DNA of 64,000 nucleotides from Agelaius tricolor (Eukaryota; Chordata; Aves; Passeriformes; Icteridae). The position numbers and the translations under genes are program-made. This document shows, one piece after another, positions 24,413-37,185 of the stretch; positions within the stretch are counted from its first letter, which is position 1, and every line of letters begins with the position of its first letter. The notes under the pieces are model-generated. The model worked only from the letters and a program-made list of their open reading frames with translations. It was not told where the DNA came from and ran no database searches. Location of the stretch: contig JALJCS010000024.1 of NCBI GenBank assembly GCA_023055355.1, positions 11,609,501-11,673,500 on the forward strand, given 5' to 3'.

Positions 24413-26819
24413 CTTTTGATCTTTTCAAGATAAACCAAAACAGTTTAAATCAAATGAAAACTATGAATTTTTTTCTTTATTTTGCTTTTTTTTCAATACC
24501 ACAAAGAGAATACCAAAAAATATGACCAAAATTGAATTCTTATAGCTTGGTTTACTGCATCTATAAAACATAAAAACTTAATTTTGTGGATTTGGATATT
24601 TTTGACTTTGTCTTTCTTTTCATGTATACAAGAATATGCACATCTTTACTGCTTTGATGAAATTTTGTTTAAATCTGAAACTCTGAGAATGAAATTGATA
24701 GGTTATTTACTGGTTCACATATAATAAAGAAATATTTCTGTTCTAATTTAAATTCACCTAATTTTGATCCCTTTCTTGATAATAGCTGTATACAACTAAA
24801 CTTGAAGAGTAGTAACTAAGGGTAAAGGACTAAATTAAAAATCTTTTTTTGTGTGTGTAATGCAAATTCAATACATTTTCAAACTAATCAAAATTCAACA
24901 AATTGTAGAATTTCTCCAGCACTTGTGCTTTCAGGCCACGCATTGGAAATAAATTCATTTAATTTTCTGGTGTCTATCAACTCTTTGCTCAAGGTAGTGT
25001 TTTTTAAGCAATTAATAGACATGAAAAATATTTTACTAGTTCATCTCAGAATTTAGGCTCTAGTCAACACTGAAGCTTCTTTTTGGGAATGGGTGAAAAT
25101 GATTTTCCAAGTAATTGGAATTCTTCAGGTGAGAAAAAGCATACATTTTTCTCTGGGAATTATGTGCTTCAGCCTAATGTAATTTAAGACCATCAAGAAA
25201 TCCCCAAAAGCCACTGAACCAAAGCTCCTCATCTTACCCTACTATCCTTTTAATCATATTATAAAAATTACTAATAAATAGGAGAAATATGGAATAGTGG
25301 GATCCATTTCAAATACTGTTCATTGGACTTGATAGGGAGAATAGCAAGAGATTTGCTTCTTATTTATTCTGTATTTAGCTCATGTAATACCTAAAACAGA
25401 ACAGCAAGTTTCTTTAAAGCTTGCTCTGCTGAAGTTGTTTGGCACTTTTGATTGATAAGGACTGGATGAGCAAGAATACACACTACAGAAGCATAAGATT
25501 TTCTCTGACCTGGCCCTCCACTTCAAGTGCCACTTCTGGGTGAGCAGAGAAGGTGTGTCCATGACCTGAGCACAGCCCACGTTATCTTTTCCTAAGACTT
25601 GAGCCTATATGGTAGGGTTTTCTACTGTTCCTGAGATGTTCTGCCCTCCCAATGCATAGCTGGATAAGAAAGGCAAAAAAAAGATTAAAAAAGTCACTAT
25701 AAAAAGCAAATTGCTGCAGGTTTTCTAAATATCACAAAGCAAAACAAGTAGCTGAAGTCCAAACAGACAAATTCATCTGGGTCATCAAAGTAGAACTATT
25801 ATGTGTTGCAAGGACATCTATATATAGTGGCAAGGACTGCATCCTTTTTCTGTCACAACAAATACACTTAGCATTCTTCCTGAGGGAAAACTGTGTTAAA
25901 TTTGGGATTAGTGTGCAGGGAGATCTAGCTGACAAACTGTTAATGTACAATTTCTTATAGCATAGATGCACATAGATCATCCATTACCTGACAGTGAAAC
26001 AGAGCCCAGTAAATAGCATAATTTGCTGTATGGCAGGAGAGGGAATAATGGGGCAGCAGTGAAGGTTTTCCAACAACCTCATGCCTTGTATTGGCTCAGC
26101 TATCAGATGTTCTTCATCTACTTGATGAGCTCTAAAGTACATTTCCTTTCCCAACACCTGTGTCTTAGAGGGTGGTACTACATTCATATAAAAGTTACCC
26201 ATATCTCAGACTTCTCTCACAAGCCCTTAAGAACCCTGTCTCCACAGCTCCAGCAGTCCTCCACTGATTTATACTGTTCTATGCTACTCCACCTCCAAAG
26301 GCTTCAGTGTTGTTTGTTAGAGTGTGAGAAGAAATGAGGTTTCAAAATCACTGCTTTTTCAGTTCCCACAGCTTACAGAGTGCTACTGGAAGCAGACTGA
26401 AAAAAAATCTTAATTGCTGTGGTTTGAAAACTTTAAAAATAGATTATTATGGTGAGGCAAAAGTTCCAGGAAGTTGATAACCTACACTCTAGGTCTCAAC
26501 CCAGCATGAATCAAAATGACGTTTATGAAGTCTTACAAAATGGCAACTGTAATGAAAATGTCTACTGACCCCTGACTAATTGTGCCAGCAATCCAGCAGT
26601 GCTTAATTATTAAAATCAACACATGTCCTGCACTGACAGCCCAGTGTTTTGAACTGCGCAGTTCTGCTGAAGAGGTGGAAACAATAAATAGAAATGACAA
26701 AATTTCCTTTTTTATTCATTCTTGTTCTCTCTTTCTGCTGATTCTCTTCCACAGCAGTTAGAAAGGTCATCATGACTATGTTTTCCAGGAGTTTGTTACG
26801 CTGTAAACTGCAACTGGCT
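24413..26819. other. AT-rich noncoding DNA
   Basis: No gene is recognised. An acceptor-like pyrimidine tract ending in CCACAG lies at about 26727-26755 just before the next CR1. Positions 26575-26705 look like possible conserved noncoding DNA and are listed as a finding. Confidence 0.5.
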
Positions 26820-27703
26820 GTTCATGGCTTAGGTGGGCATGCTCATCTCTGGGTCATAAAGTGGCTGATGGCCAGGTCCAGAGGGTGGTGATGAGTGGTA
26901 CAACATCCAGCTGGCAGACAGAGGTGCCCCCAGGGCTCCCTGCTGGGGCCAGGTCTGTTGAAATCTTTGAGGTTCAACAAGGCCAGGTGCTGGGTCCTGC
27001 ATTTGGGACACAACAATCCCATGCAGCACTACAGGCTGAGGATAGAGTGGCTGGAAACCTGCCTGGTGGCAAAGGACCTTGAGGTGCTGGTGGACAGTAG
27101 CTGAACATGGGCCAAGAAGGCCAAAGGCACCTGGCCTGTGTCAGCAATAGTGTGCTCAGCAGGACCAGGGCAGTGACTGTCCCGCTGTACTGGGCACTGC
27201 TGATGCTGCACCTTGACTGTGTCCAGTCTTTGGCCTCTCACTGCAAGAAAGACATGGAGATGCTGGAGCAAGTCCAAAGAAGGGCAAAAGAGCTGGTGAA
27301 GGGTCTGGAGCACAAGTTTGATGTGCAGTGCCTGAAAACGCTGGGGGTGTTTAGCCTGGAGAGAAGGAGGCTGGAAAGAGATCCTATTGCTCTTTATAAC
27401 CACATGAAAGGAGAGGAGATTGTAGCCAGGTTGCAGTCAGCCTCTAGGGAGCTAGAACTGGGACACCACCATCCAGGGGAGGCTATGTTGGATATTTGAA
27501 GAATTTCTTCACAGAAATGGTGATTACACATTAGAAGGAGCTTCCCAGGGTCGTGGTAGAATCACCACCCCTGGAGCTGTTAAGGAAAGCCTGAACATGG
27601 CTCTCAGTGCCATGGCCTAGTTGACAGGGTGGTGTTCAGTGACAGGCAGGACTCGATGATTTCAGAGGTCTTTTCCAACCTCATTGATTCTGTGATTCTG
27701 TAG
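26820..27703 (+). mobile_element. CR1 LINE, about 880 bp, internally deleted
   Basis: It starts in the reverse-transcriptase part of ORF2 (GATGGCCAGGTCCAGAGGGT, then CCAGGGCTCCCTGCTGGGGC). At about 26965 it jumps to the downstream GAGGTTCAACAAGGCCAGGT block, so the intervening segment that holds the catalytic region is missing. A frame of 130 codons (27107-27499) keeps the C-terminal pattern: a [18 protein letters not shown] block followed by [21 protein letters not shown] second deletion removes part of the sequence after about 27470. The 3' end is typical: GACTCGATGATTTCAGAGGT, CTTTTCCAACC, then ATTCTGTGATTCTGT. The element is inactive. Confidence 0.93.
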
Positions 27704-29665
27704 TGAGATGGCAGCACTCCAGCATTTACTGAGATGATTGTGTAAGTGCTGGAAGAGCTCATGGGAGAGCTGGAGCTGCATGCAGTTGTCAAGGCCACAG
27801 ACTATCCAAGAAGCACCCATCATTTGCACTTGGGCATTAGTAATGAGTAAACTCCTCTTTCTTGAACAGGAGAGGAGACCAGCTGGGTGAGTGTCCCCTA
27901 AATCAGGAGGCATCCTCCAGAATAAGTGTGTCTGGGGAGAAGACCACCCTAACTTCAGTACTGCACTAGAGGTATTCTCACTTCCATTCTCTTTTAGGTT
28001 CCAATCCTCAAAAACTGAGTGACAGGCTTAACTTCAATATATTGACTGTCCCAGTGAGGCTGATGAAAATTCAAACTAAAATAAAATTTCTGGAAAATAA
28101 AATGCCATCTGCATTCACCCCTTATTCTGTTATGATATGCCTTCCTCATGACAGTAATTTGAGGATGAAACCTGCTTTGTCACTAACCTTCCTGCAGGCT
28201 GTTTTTCTTTGATGGAAACACGGCAGGGGTCCACACAGATCATCCACTAGCACCCTGGGCTTGGTGATCAAAGAATCTCATTGCTGAGATTCTCAGTTCC
28301 ACAGAGAGCAGTTATCTTGCAGTACAGATGCAACTCTTGGAACATACACTCTGTAAAGTGCCTTTTTGGAATTGCAAAACTCTTCTTAGAGAAGAGGACT
28401 TTAAAGCCCAAATCACCTAGAAGTTTCCAAAAATGTCATCATAGATTTAGGAAAATGATAGTAAACCACTCTTCTGTCTTTCTGTTTTTCTTGTAAAGGG
28501 AAATTTTCAAAATAAAACTCCCTTGTAATTTTGTCAGTAAGGTTTTGAATGCTCTTCTGCATTTAGAATTTGAACAAGTAAAAAAAAAATCAATGTGAAA
28601 CATAATAGTAATCAATTTTCTAAAATAAGAAAAATGTATTCATTTATTATGCCTTTATAGCATTTAAACTTATTTGTTGGCAAAGAGAATCAGAAATATG
28701 CTATATCAGGTATGACAGAATATATTTTGAGAAATATTTTAACTATTGTAAAACTGGAGGTTAATTGTTACTGTAGCTTACAGATTTTTTTAATGATACC
28801 TACACTCAAAGCAGGGTAATGCACTAAGCTCTCATTTAGCTCTGTCTTTACCCACTGGAGCACAGTGTGGCTTTTCAGCAGTGGACTTTTTGGTGAGGTG
28901 AAGGCTCTAATGGTGAATTCTGTTTTAATAAAAATTATGCCTCTATTTTTAAATTTGTCCTCAATCTAATACCATAATCTGCATTCCCTATAGAGGGAAA
29001 TAAAGAAGTATTGCAGTGAATATCACTAACAAAGTCTATTAATTATAGTATGAAAGGTTGTACAGTACCGTTCTACCTAGAGAAATACATAAAAAATGAA
29101 AGGATATCACTTTATCTTGTTTTATTGTTCTCTTTAATATGGTATTGGTAACCTGTCTGTAACAGCAACCAGGTATTTCCCCTCTAATTTTATTTTAATT
29201 ATTAAAAGATGCAGAACACAGGGTGCTAAATTTACCTGGTTTGTAATTCCTCTGACTTCAGTGTTTTACTCTAGTGCTGAATTTGGCCCATTTAAGGAGC
29301 TTTGTGGTTTGTTACTGTAGAGCTGAATCTCCTTTCTTAAACATTCTTCCTGCAGCTGACATGCATACTAAGCAATACAGCTGCAGTCATCTGTAAAAGC
29401 TTGGAATTAATTTTCCTCTTTATTGCAACAGCTTATATCATTCTGCCTTTCCCTTTATAATACAGAAAAAATTTCTCATTCCTTGAGAAGCCATTGCAAT
29501 TACTTTCCTTCCTTTTAGTATCACTCATCAGTAAAGTAACCAATGCAACTGTTATCATCTGTACACACATTAACTACAGTATGAACATTGTCAGAAAAAG
29601 TTTACTGAAATGATAAGTTAAATCAAGACATAAATCTTTTCTGGCTTGCTGATGAAATCTATCTG
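27704..29665. other. Noncoding DNA
   Basis: The first 250 bases are GC-richer, with no recognised family. The remainder is AT-rich. Positions 29230-29470 are dense in non-repetitive AT-rich sequence that could be conserved, but nothing is provable by eye. Confidence 0.45.
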
Positions 29666-29716
29666 CACACATATATACATACATACATGTATATTTATCA
29701 GTGCATATATGTGTGT
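29666..29716. repeat. CA/TA/TG simple repeat
   Basis: CACATATATACATACATACATG is followed by a TGCATATATGTGTGT block. The two halves are roughly inverse complements, giving hairpin potential. Confidence 0.75.
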
Positions 29717-32700
29717 ATTGTCCAATATCTATTTCACAGGGGGGCAGAGGAATGTCAGTCGCCTGACTGATGCTGTGTTCTCTTTATGCTCTGACACCTT
29801 TACACCTTCCACTCAGCAGAAATGAAAAGAACAAGAATAATTAAGACTGAGCTTATTGATGATTTATCCTAGCTTTTCCTACTCCTTTAGACTTCATATT
29901 GTCATTGACCATACTTTGCTATATCAGCCTTATGGGTACAGGGTATGGATGTGCATATTTTTAGGCTCTGCCTACCATCCTTGCATCACCAAATCCCAAT
30001 ATTTTAGGTTAATAATTCTTGCTTGCCATGGTGTAGGGAGGCTTGGACTGGAATTACTCCTGAAATGAGCAGAATTGTATCTAAAATGTGAGTGTTACTG
30101 TGATGTTTATGAATGAGGCCGAGGCGAGCTCATACATGAAGTCTTTAACAAAGAGGGGAACTGAGTCAACTCTTTTCATTCTGTGTCTCTTCCTCATCTC
30201 CATTTCCACAGGCATTTCCTTGCAACCTCATGCAGGCTGCATGGCAGTACACAGGCACTGCCCTTTCAATTGCTGCACACACTCCCTTGAGTGAGTGTTA
30301 CTTTTTCTGTGCACAGAACTGAAAGAAGGCACTTTCTGGAACACAATGTATTTCCTTATCCAATTCCAGCTTCATAGCAATTTAGTATTAAATATTTTAA
30401 CTTAAGTATACTGGAACAAAGAAATATTTCCCTGGGATAGTGTTTCAAAATCATGTCTAAACTGTTCTTTCTGTATTATTTGAGAAGCATTATTCTCATT
30501 TCATTCTCTGTCTAGTGTTTTTTACCCAGCCAAGAGTGAGTGAATTACTGGTGACTACATTTTCTAAAGCAAATACATCTGCTGCTTGATGCCGTGGATA
30601 ATAACAAAATTATTGAACATGTTTGCACGTTGTCCTTCAGAGGGTGAAAATCATCTCTAGATTTTAATGCTGAAATATCTCAGAGTGTTTCCAGGGGAAA
30701 AAAAAAAAAAAAAAGCCATTCTTTTTATGTAATATAGCTATATTACAAATAAAATCTCTTTAAGTCCTAAGAAATTTTAAATTAAATATAATTTCATTGA
30801 AGTTATCATTGTTACACATGTCACCAGATGTGCTGTACCTGTGGTGGTGCAGTAAGACTGTTTGTGGTGGCAGGGGAAAGTACCATGAAAGGGATCAAAA
30901 AATTGGATCAGGACAAAATCAAACCAGCCTGCTGAACAAGCCTAATATATTCCAGTGCTTCCACGAAATCCCTGCAGATAGCATTGGCACAAGTAAGGCA
31001 CTGGGATTTGGGTCTCAAGACAAAGGAAATCAGAAACTGATTACAAGAAAATTTTCCCCAAAGAATATATATCGACTTATTCCTCAGATCCACACTAGGT
31101 TTTTCCACGCTGATTGCTGCCTTTAGAAGTGCATTCCATTGTTTTGGCTATCACAAAACTATATAATATTTAATTTCCTCATTATTCAACTGAAGCAAAA
31201 ACTGGCACTTGTATCTCACAGTTCAAGCTGATAATTACTCCCTCTCAATTTCTGCTTGTCCCGTGAGGGTAAGCAACACTATTGTCTCCCCTTTTACTAA
31301 CCTGCCCTTCTGCTCTTCTCATGCCCATCACTTTTTTTTTTTTTTAAATTGTCTCATATTGCCTGAAATTTAACATAATCAAGAGAAACTCAGAGCAGTT
31401 GTCTGCAGTGAGTATTTAGCCTGAGGTGGTTGCATCTGTTCCAGATCTAGAGCAGGCTTTGTAAACCTGCAAGCTTGTTTGTTTCCTACCAGCTGTATCA
31501 GTTGGTCTAATAAAGATTATTGCAGTTCCCTACAAATATAGCTTCATTTATGCACTTAGACAGTCTTGGCAGCAACACAGTCAGTAAATGTATACATAAA
31601 TATGTGGAAAATTTGATGATTCACAAGCACAAGTATGTATGTAGCTGAAGCATTTTCAACAACAAACCAAGCTAGGAAAAAAAAAAAACTGGAATTCAAA
31701 TTATTTGTTTCATTTTCTGACCGAATGCAATTTATTTAATACATTATTTTAATTTACTTTAGGCTGGTTTTACTCCTTCAAGATAAAATTAGCTAAAGTC
31801 TCCAAAAACTTTAACTGCTTTGAGGTATAAAGTATCAATTCTTCGAAATGAAATGTGTCAGGAGTGGTTTGTGCCTGAAGCTGTCTGATGAATGTTATCC
31901 AAATTAGCTTATTTGAACTAGGATTTTCAAAAGAAACAAAACCTAGTTGCAGTCTAACAAAGACTTTTGGCAAACTTGCTGATGCTAAGAGAAAACAGAA
32001 CTTCTGCTGATGTGTGTATAAAAGATGTTATAAAAATGGTGGGGAAATTGCAAAGTCTTACCATCAAAACAATTTCTGGTTTGTAAGATGGGATTTTCCT
32101 GCTTCAGTAACTACCAGCTGAGCTTCAATGAAAGCTTTCTTTAAGGAAATAGACCTTGTTTTCCATTTTGTCAACACTGAGCATGATTATCTGCCATTGT
32201 CTTACAGCTGGAATTTTTTCTTATGTTTTGTAATTTCATCTTAAAATAAAGAGTTATCAAATAACTAAATGTTAACTTCTGGTGGTTTTATATACAGGTG
32301 CTTCAAAAGTCTATTCTTCAGTCTTCAGTGTGTAAAACCGATCTATAAATATTTTCATGTGAATTAATGTGTCATATATACAGCCACAGCAAAATGGAAT
32401 TAAAAAGTGAGGAGTTGGAGAAAAGCTGGTTGCTGAGAGAAGTCTGTTGTTAGAGTGATGCTGTAGTAATGAGGATGTATCAGTAAAGAGCAATGACATT
32501 TGACACTAATTTTTTCAAGGAAAGGGCTTTTATTGAGCAAGATTTTAGTCAGTCTCTCAATTAAAATTCTTTGTCCTAGTTAAACAGTAGACATGAATGA
32601 CAGCCAGTTCCCAAGGCACAGGAGATATATTCAGTCAGTTCTGGCACTGTTCATTCATGCCTGTTTTTCTGACCAAGCAAGCTTATACTCCTTATACAAC

Positions 32701-33235
32701 CTCAATTATTGCACATAGCTTACTGTAATAAGATTGGTGATTGAACAAACAATCATGAAAATATATAATAGCTGGTTTGTAACAGTTTAGGACTCTTTGG
32801 AAGACAGAAAAAAAAAGTATAATTCATTCTGTTCTCCTTGTTCTCTTAGTGGCAAAGAAGCTATGAGAAAATCAGTGACTGGATACCTGCCACTCAAAAA
32901 AAGCAAGTAAGAGTATGAAGAATAATGTATGTATATAATATTTGTATTACATTATCTTCTGTCATTTTTTAAGACATTCCAGAAGTCAGGTGTGCATGCA
33001 GATGATTTTTCAAAGGCAAGTAGAATTTACAGTTGGGCACATGAAGTACTCCATGCTAAACAACACCGTACACATTTGCTGATAATTAGAAGTATGCTTG
33101 AGTGAAATAAGATACTCTGCTTTCAAAATATACTAATGGCATACAAGAGATAGCTCAGTAAGGTGCTTGGCTTTTGGCACTGTGGTTACCAGAGTATCAG
33201 GAAGCTTCACCTCATCTCTTTCATCCACTTTTGCA
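29717..33235. other. AT-rich noncoding DNA
   Basis: There is a long A run at about 30699-30715 and a T run at about 31330-31345. No gene or element is recognised. Confidence 0.55.
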
Positions 33236-33780
33236 TAGACTAGACTAAACTAGACTAGAATATTTCAGATGGAAGGGCCTGCAAAGATCTAGTCCAACCG
33301 CCCAACCACTTCAAGGCTGAGCAAAAGTTAAAGCCTGTAATCAAGGACATTGTCCACATGCCACCTAAACTCTGAAAACTTCAGGCATTGATCACCTCTA
33401 GAGAAAGCCTGTCCCAGAATTTTACCACCCTTTCAGTAAAGAAATGTCCAGCCTAAACATCCTCTGGCCCAGCTTTGAGCCATTCCCATATGGGAATCAC
33501 TGGATCCCAGGGAGAAGAGACTGGTATCTCTCTTCCCCATCTCCCCTCCTCAGAAAGCTGCAGAGAGAAATGAGGTAGCCCCTCAGTGTCCTTTTCTCCA
33601 AACAAGAATGAGTCCTCAGCCACTCCTCACAGGACATTCTTTCCAGCCCTGTCACCAGCTTTGTTACCCTCCTCTGGATGCATTCAGAGACCTGAACATC
33701 CTTCTTGAATTGTGGGGCCCAGCACAGCACAGAGCACTCAGGTGAGGCCACCCAGGGCTGAGCACAGTTGGACAGTGACC
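33236..33780 (-). mobile_element. CR1 LINE, minus strand, 3' part
   Basis: Read on the minus strand it ends GGTTGGACTAGATC, TTTGCAGGCCCTTCC, then an unusual tail of CTAGT/TTAGT pentamers (33236-33258 on plus) in place of the usual octamers. The frame at 33497-33751 keeps a degraded ORF2 C-terminus: a CW.PQFKKDV block, then IQRRVTKLVTGLERMSCEEW, then a KRTLRGYLISL-like block. The same element continues beyond the adjacent minisatellite. Confidence 0.92.
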
Positions 33781-34100
33781 TGTGTTACCCATCAGGGCAG
33801 TGCCCTGTTGTGTTACCCAGCAGGACAGTGACCTGTGTTACCCAGCAGGGCAGTGATCAGTTGTGTTACCCAGCAGGACAGTGACCAGTTGTGTTACCCA
33901 GCAGGACAGTGCCCTGTGTTACCAGCAGGACAGTGCCCTGTGTTACCCAGCAGGACAGTGACCAGTTGTGTTACCAGCAGGACAGTGCCCTGTGTTACCC
34001 AGCAGGACAGTGACCTGTGTTACCCAGCAGGACAGTGACCAGTTGTGTTACCAGCAGGACAGTGACCAGTTTTGCCCAGCAGAACAGTGACCAGTTTTGC
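33781..34100 (+). repeat. Minisatellite of 24-28 bp units, inside CR1
   Basis: About 12 consecutive units. Each starts TGTGTTACCCAGCAGGACAG (or TGTGTTACCAGCAGG) followed by TGACC or TGCCC with an optional AGT. Unit length alternates between forms with and without AGT and between CCC and CC variants. The last unit starts TTTGCCCAGCAG and grades into TTTGCCTGGCTGGC. The left flank GCACAGTTGGACAGTGACC already contains the unit's GGACAGTGACC core. CR1 sequence lies on both sides, so the array expanded within the element. Confidence 0.93.
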
Positions 34101-34330
34101 CTGGCTGGCTGTGCTGTGTTTGATGCACCCCAGGGTGGGGTTTGCCCCAGGGCCACTGCTGGCTCACACTGAGATGCTGTTGGCCAGGAGCACCCCCAGA
34201 CCCTTCCTGCAGGGCAGCTCTCCAGCTGTTCCTCTCCCCTTTTATTGCTGTGCCTGGTGTTACTCTGTCCATTCCAGACACAGAATTTGGAATTTGATCT
34301 GATTACATTTTGTGCCATTGGTGTGATTGG
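34101..34330 (-). mobile_element. CR1 LINE, minus strand, upstream part
   Basis: This continues the element at 33.24 kb. On the plus strand the order TTTGATGCACCCCAGGGTGG, CTGCTGGCTCACACTGAGAT, TGTTGGCCAGGAGCACCCCC, AGACCCTTCCTGCAGGGCAG and finally CCAGACACAGAATTTGGAAT matches the inverse complement of CR1 ORF2 just upstream of the conserved C-terminal block. The 34048-34339 minus-strand frames are shifted and do not encode an intact protein. Confidence 0.85.
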
Positions 34331-36035
34331 TTGATGCATTACTTTTTTTTTTTTGATGCAATGATGTGTTGATGCATCTCTTTGATTTGATGTGTGGCAC
34401 CCCAGTAATGTAAAGACAAATATTTAGGTGGAATATTTGTGGCTGGCTGAGTTATATACTGTGTATTGAACATTCAAACCAGGAACTTTGACCAGTAGCA
34501 CACAGCATGCCTAAGAGAAGCCAGTGGGAACAGTGTTAGACCTCTGCAAACAATGCCTGCCAAGTCTGGTGCCAAGCAAGCACATAATGATGTAGCCCAA
34601 TATGAGCCCAAAATAAACATGCCATCTGACACTGAATGTACATTTCCAAAGTGAGCCCCAGGCTTGCTGCACACACAGGTCTAAATCACTGCAGAAACTA
34701 TTAAGCAGACCTCCACCCAGACTCTGACTGACTTTGTTCAGCTGAGATTTGTTATGAGAGAGAAGGTCATTTCTCTTTGGTTGGCAAATTTTTCATGGGA
34801 GTGCTGTTACAGAGTGAATATCTAGATGTAATTTTGAAAGGAGTTAAAATGACAAATTAAAAAGTGGAAAGAAGTCTGATGACTTGACATTAATTTCTAT
34901 AAGCATTTGGGTGAGCAGATCATAGTATGAGATTAGAAAACTTCCCAGGAAATATCATTCACAGTTGTGTTGTGTGTAGCACATTTAAACCTTTATTTAA
35001 CAGTAAAGACAATGTTAAACTAAATTGAAAATGTTGTCTTTCCTCTTGAGAGAAAAAAGTTAAATACAATTATACTAATCTTTTAAGGTCAAGAATGAAC
35101 ATTGTACACACTAAAGGTGATTGTTTTCCATTACAGAAAAGGTCAGGCTTAGCTTCAAAAAGCATCAGCTGCCTCTCCTCTCTCTTTTATTACTATAAAA
35201 AATCTTTATTAACTTTAAAAATTTAAGATTGAATTTTCAGATTCCAAAACCTCATCCGGGTTTCATAAGAGTGCTTGTGCCCCATACATACTTTTAGCAA
35301 GATCATATGGATTGATAAGAAAAACACCAGAAACATTTTCCAGCCACCTGAGAAAAAATGGGTTTTGGAAAGCAACACTACAAAATATCACTGTCTTGCT
35401 GTAATATCTATTTTTTTTTTAATCTATCATGAATCATAAAGGAACTAGAGTTTTGAGAAAAAAGAATTTTCTTTTTGCTGAATGTGTGCTTTCACATGGC
35501 CATGTCAGACTGACCATTTTTTACCTGGGTCTCTTGGGCTGCCTGGAATCAAGATGTAAAAGTATGCAGCAGTATACTTTGTTGTTTGGAAGCTTAAGGA
35601 TGAAGATATTTTCCCTATGAATATTGTCTTTTCTGGAATATTATTGATCATGGGGCTTCAAGCTGCCACCCAGAACCATTAAATTCACACTTCCCTGATG
35701 TCTGCAGCCCTGTCCTGATGCTTGGATGCTGACAAGGATTTCAGGCAGGATAGGCCTCTTGGCAGGCTTGGCTTGCTCTGTGGGGTCTGCAGATGTGAAA
35801 ACACTGCTTCTGCCTGTGCCTTGAAACGTTTGACATGGTATGGAAGACAGAGGACTGCCCACACTACAAGTATTGCATAGGGGTGATATTGTTTTATTGC
35901 TTTATGGTGTAGATCAATGTGAGATGTGAAATCCATGGTCCAAATCACTAATATTGCTAATCAAAGGGGAAGAGGAAAAGGGTACTATGTAAGAGCCAAT
36001 TGCTGTCCAATTTTGCTCCTCTAGTGGCTCTCTCA
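34331..36035. other. Noncoding DNA
   Basis: GATGCA/TTGATG words recur at 34332-34395 around a T run. The remainder is AT-rich, with a GC-richer patch at 35640-35870 that I cannot assign. Confidence 0.45.
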
Positions 36036-36089
36036 AGGTCAGGAACTGGCCTCTCCAGTTCCAGGTCAGGAACTGGCCTCTCCAGTGTA
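36036..36089 (+). repeat. Two-copy tandem duplication, 27-bp period
   Basis: AGGTCAGGAACTGGCCTCTC then CAGTTCC, followed immediately by a second copy (from 36063) ending CAGTGTA. The copies are nearly identical over 25 bases. Confidence 0.9.
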
Positions 36090-36362
36090 GGGGATGATGT
36101 AGGAGGTGAGTTCCTCCTTCTCCTGCAGGGAAGGTTGGGTCTCCCACAAGCAACAAGAAATGTCAAAGTGCAGGTTAATTGCACTGTCTTTGCAGTTAGC
36201 CCTGTTCTCCTAAGAGATGTGGGTTTCAATTTTCTAGAATTTTGAGCTTTTCATTTGTAACAAATGCAACCAAGCAGCAGCACATCACTCTGGGAGGAAG
36301 CATAGCACAGGTATCAGTACCTGTAGAAGATCAGTCTTCTGCTAAATGAAAAATTCCAGTAC
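36090..36362. other. Noncoding DNA
   Basis: Nothing is recognised. Confidence 0.45.
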
Positions 36363-36440
36363 ACTGATTCATAGATGCTTGCTCTGATTTTGCTTACTTC
36401 TACTGATTCATAGTTGTTTGCTCTGATTTTGCTTACTTCT
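36363..36440 (+). repeat. Two-copy tandem duplication, 39-bp period
   Basis: Two copies begin ACTGATTCATAG at 36363 and 36402 and end TTTTGCTTACTTCT. They differ at only a couple of positions, indicating a recent tandem duplication. Confidence 0.9.
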
Positions 36441-37063
36441 TGACTTTAAAAGATTTTGCTTTGCCAGAAAATATTTTGGTTTTAACATTTTTATCTTTGA
36501 TTCACAACAAAGTGTATTTCACTTTAAGGAAAATATGAGGCAACCAAAAAATGTTCCCTGTAGTCCTGCAGCTTTGATGGTCTTCTGGCATGACATTTTA
36601 GTCAACACTGCATAATCACAGCTAGCATGGAAGTACCTGAACTCAAATTTATGGAATTGCACAGGTATAAAACTGAATCATTCTAGTGATTAATTAAACC
36701 CACTGAATTACAACGAAGGGCAAATCCAGGACTCTGGAAGGGACTTTTGTTCAGGAATACTGGCAGAAACAGATTTAAAGGAAAGATAGGTTTCATCAAA
36801 TAAGTGCCTTATTTGAATTGAGTGTGTCGCACCCACAGAGGATAAAACACTTTACATTTCAAGTTATCAGAGGCAATACTCATAAATTAAAGACTCAAAC
36901 TGAAATATACTTCCATCCCTATTGACCCATGTACTCTGTTCCTTATGGCATGTTATATGACAATGTTCTGAATATTACATTCTGTGCTGCCAAGTAAGGA
37001 ATAAATTCATTCAAGTGGTTAATCTTTACTACAAGTTTTGGACAGCCTCTTGTTGGTGGGCTT
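36441..37063. other. AT-rich noncoding DNA
   Basis: Nothing is recognised. Confidence 0.5.
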
Positions 37064-37185
37064 GTCTTTTTTTTCTTTGTTTTGTTTTGTTTCTGGTTTC
37101 TGTTTTGGTTTGGTTTGGTTTTGGTTGTTTTGTTGGTTGGTTTTGGGGTTTTTTTGTTTTTGTTTTTTTTTTTTTTTTTTTTTTT
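37064..37185 (+). repeat. T/G-only tract ending in a long T run
   Basis: GTTTGGTTTGGTTTTGG-type words, then TTTTGGGGTTTTTTTG, then a near-uninterrupted T run of about 30 bases to 37185. The long phenylalanine-rich open frame over this tract is a composition artefact. Confidence 0.85.

Noticed and set aside
27107..27499. 130-codon open frame as a host gene
   Set aside because: The sequence is the C-terminal part of CR1 ORF2 in a deleted element, so it is annotated as CR1.
33995..34339. 114-codon minus-strand frame through the minisatellite
   Set aside because: Stop codons are absent because of the repeat unit's composition. The flanks are frameshifted CR1.
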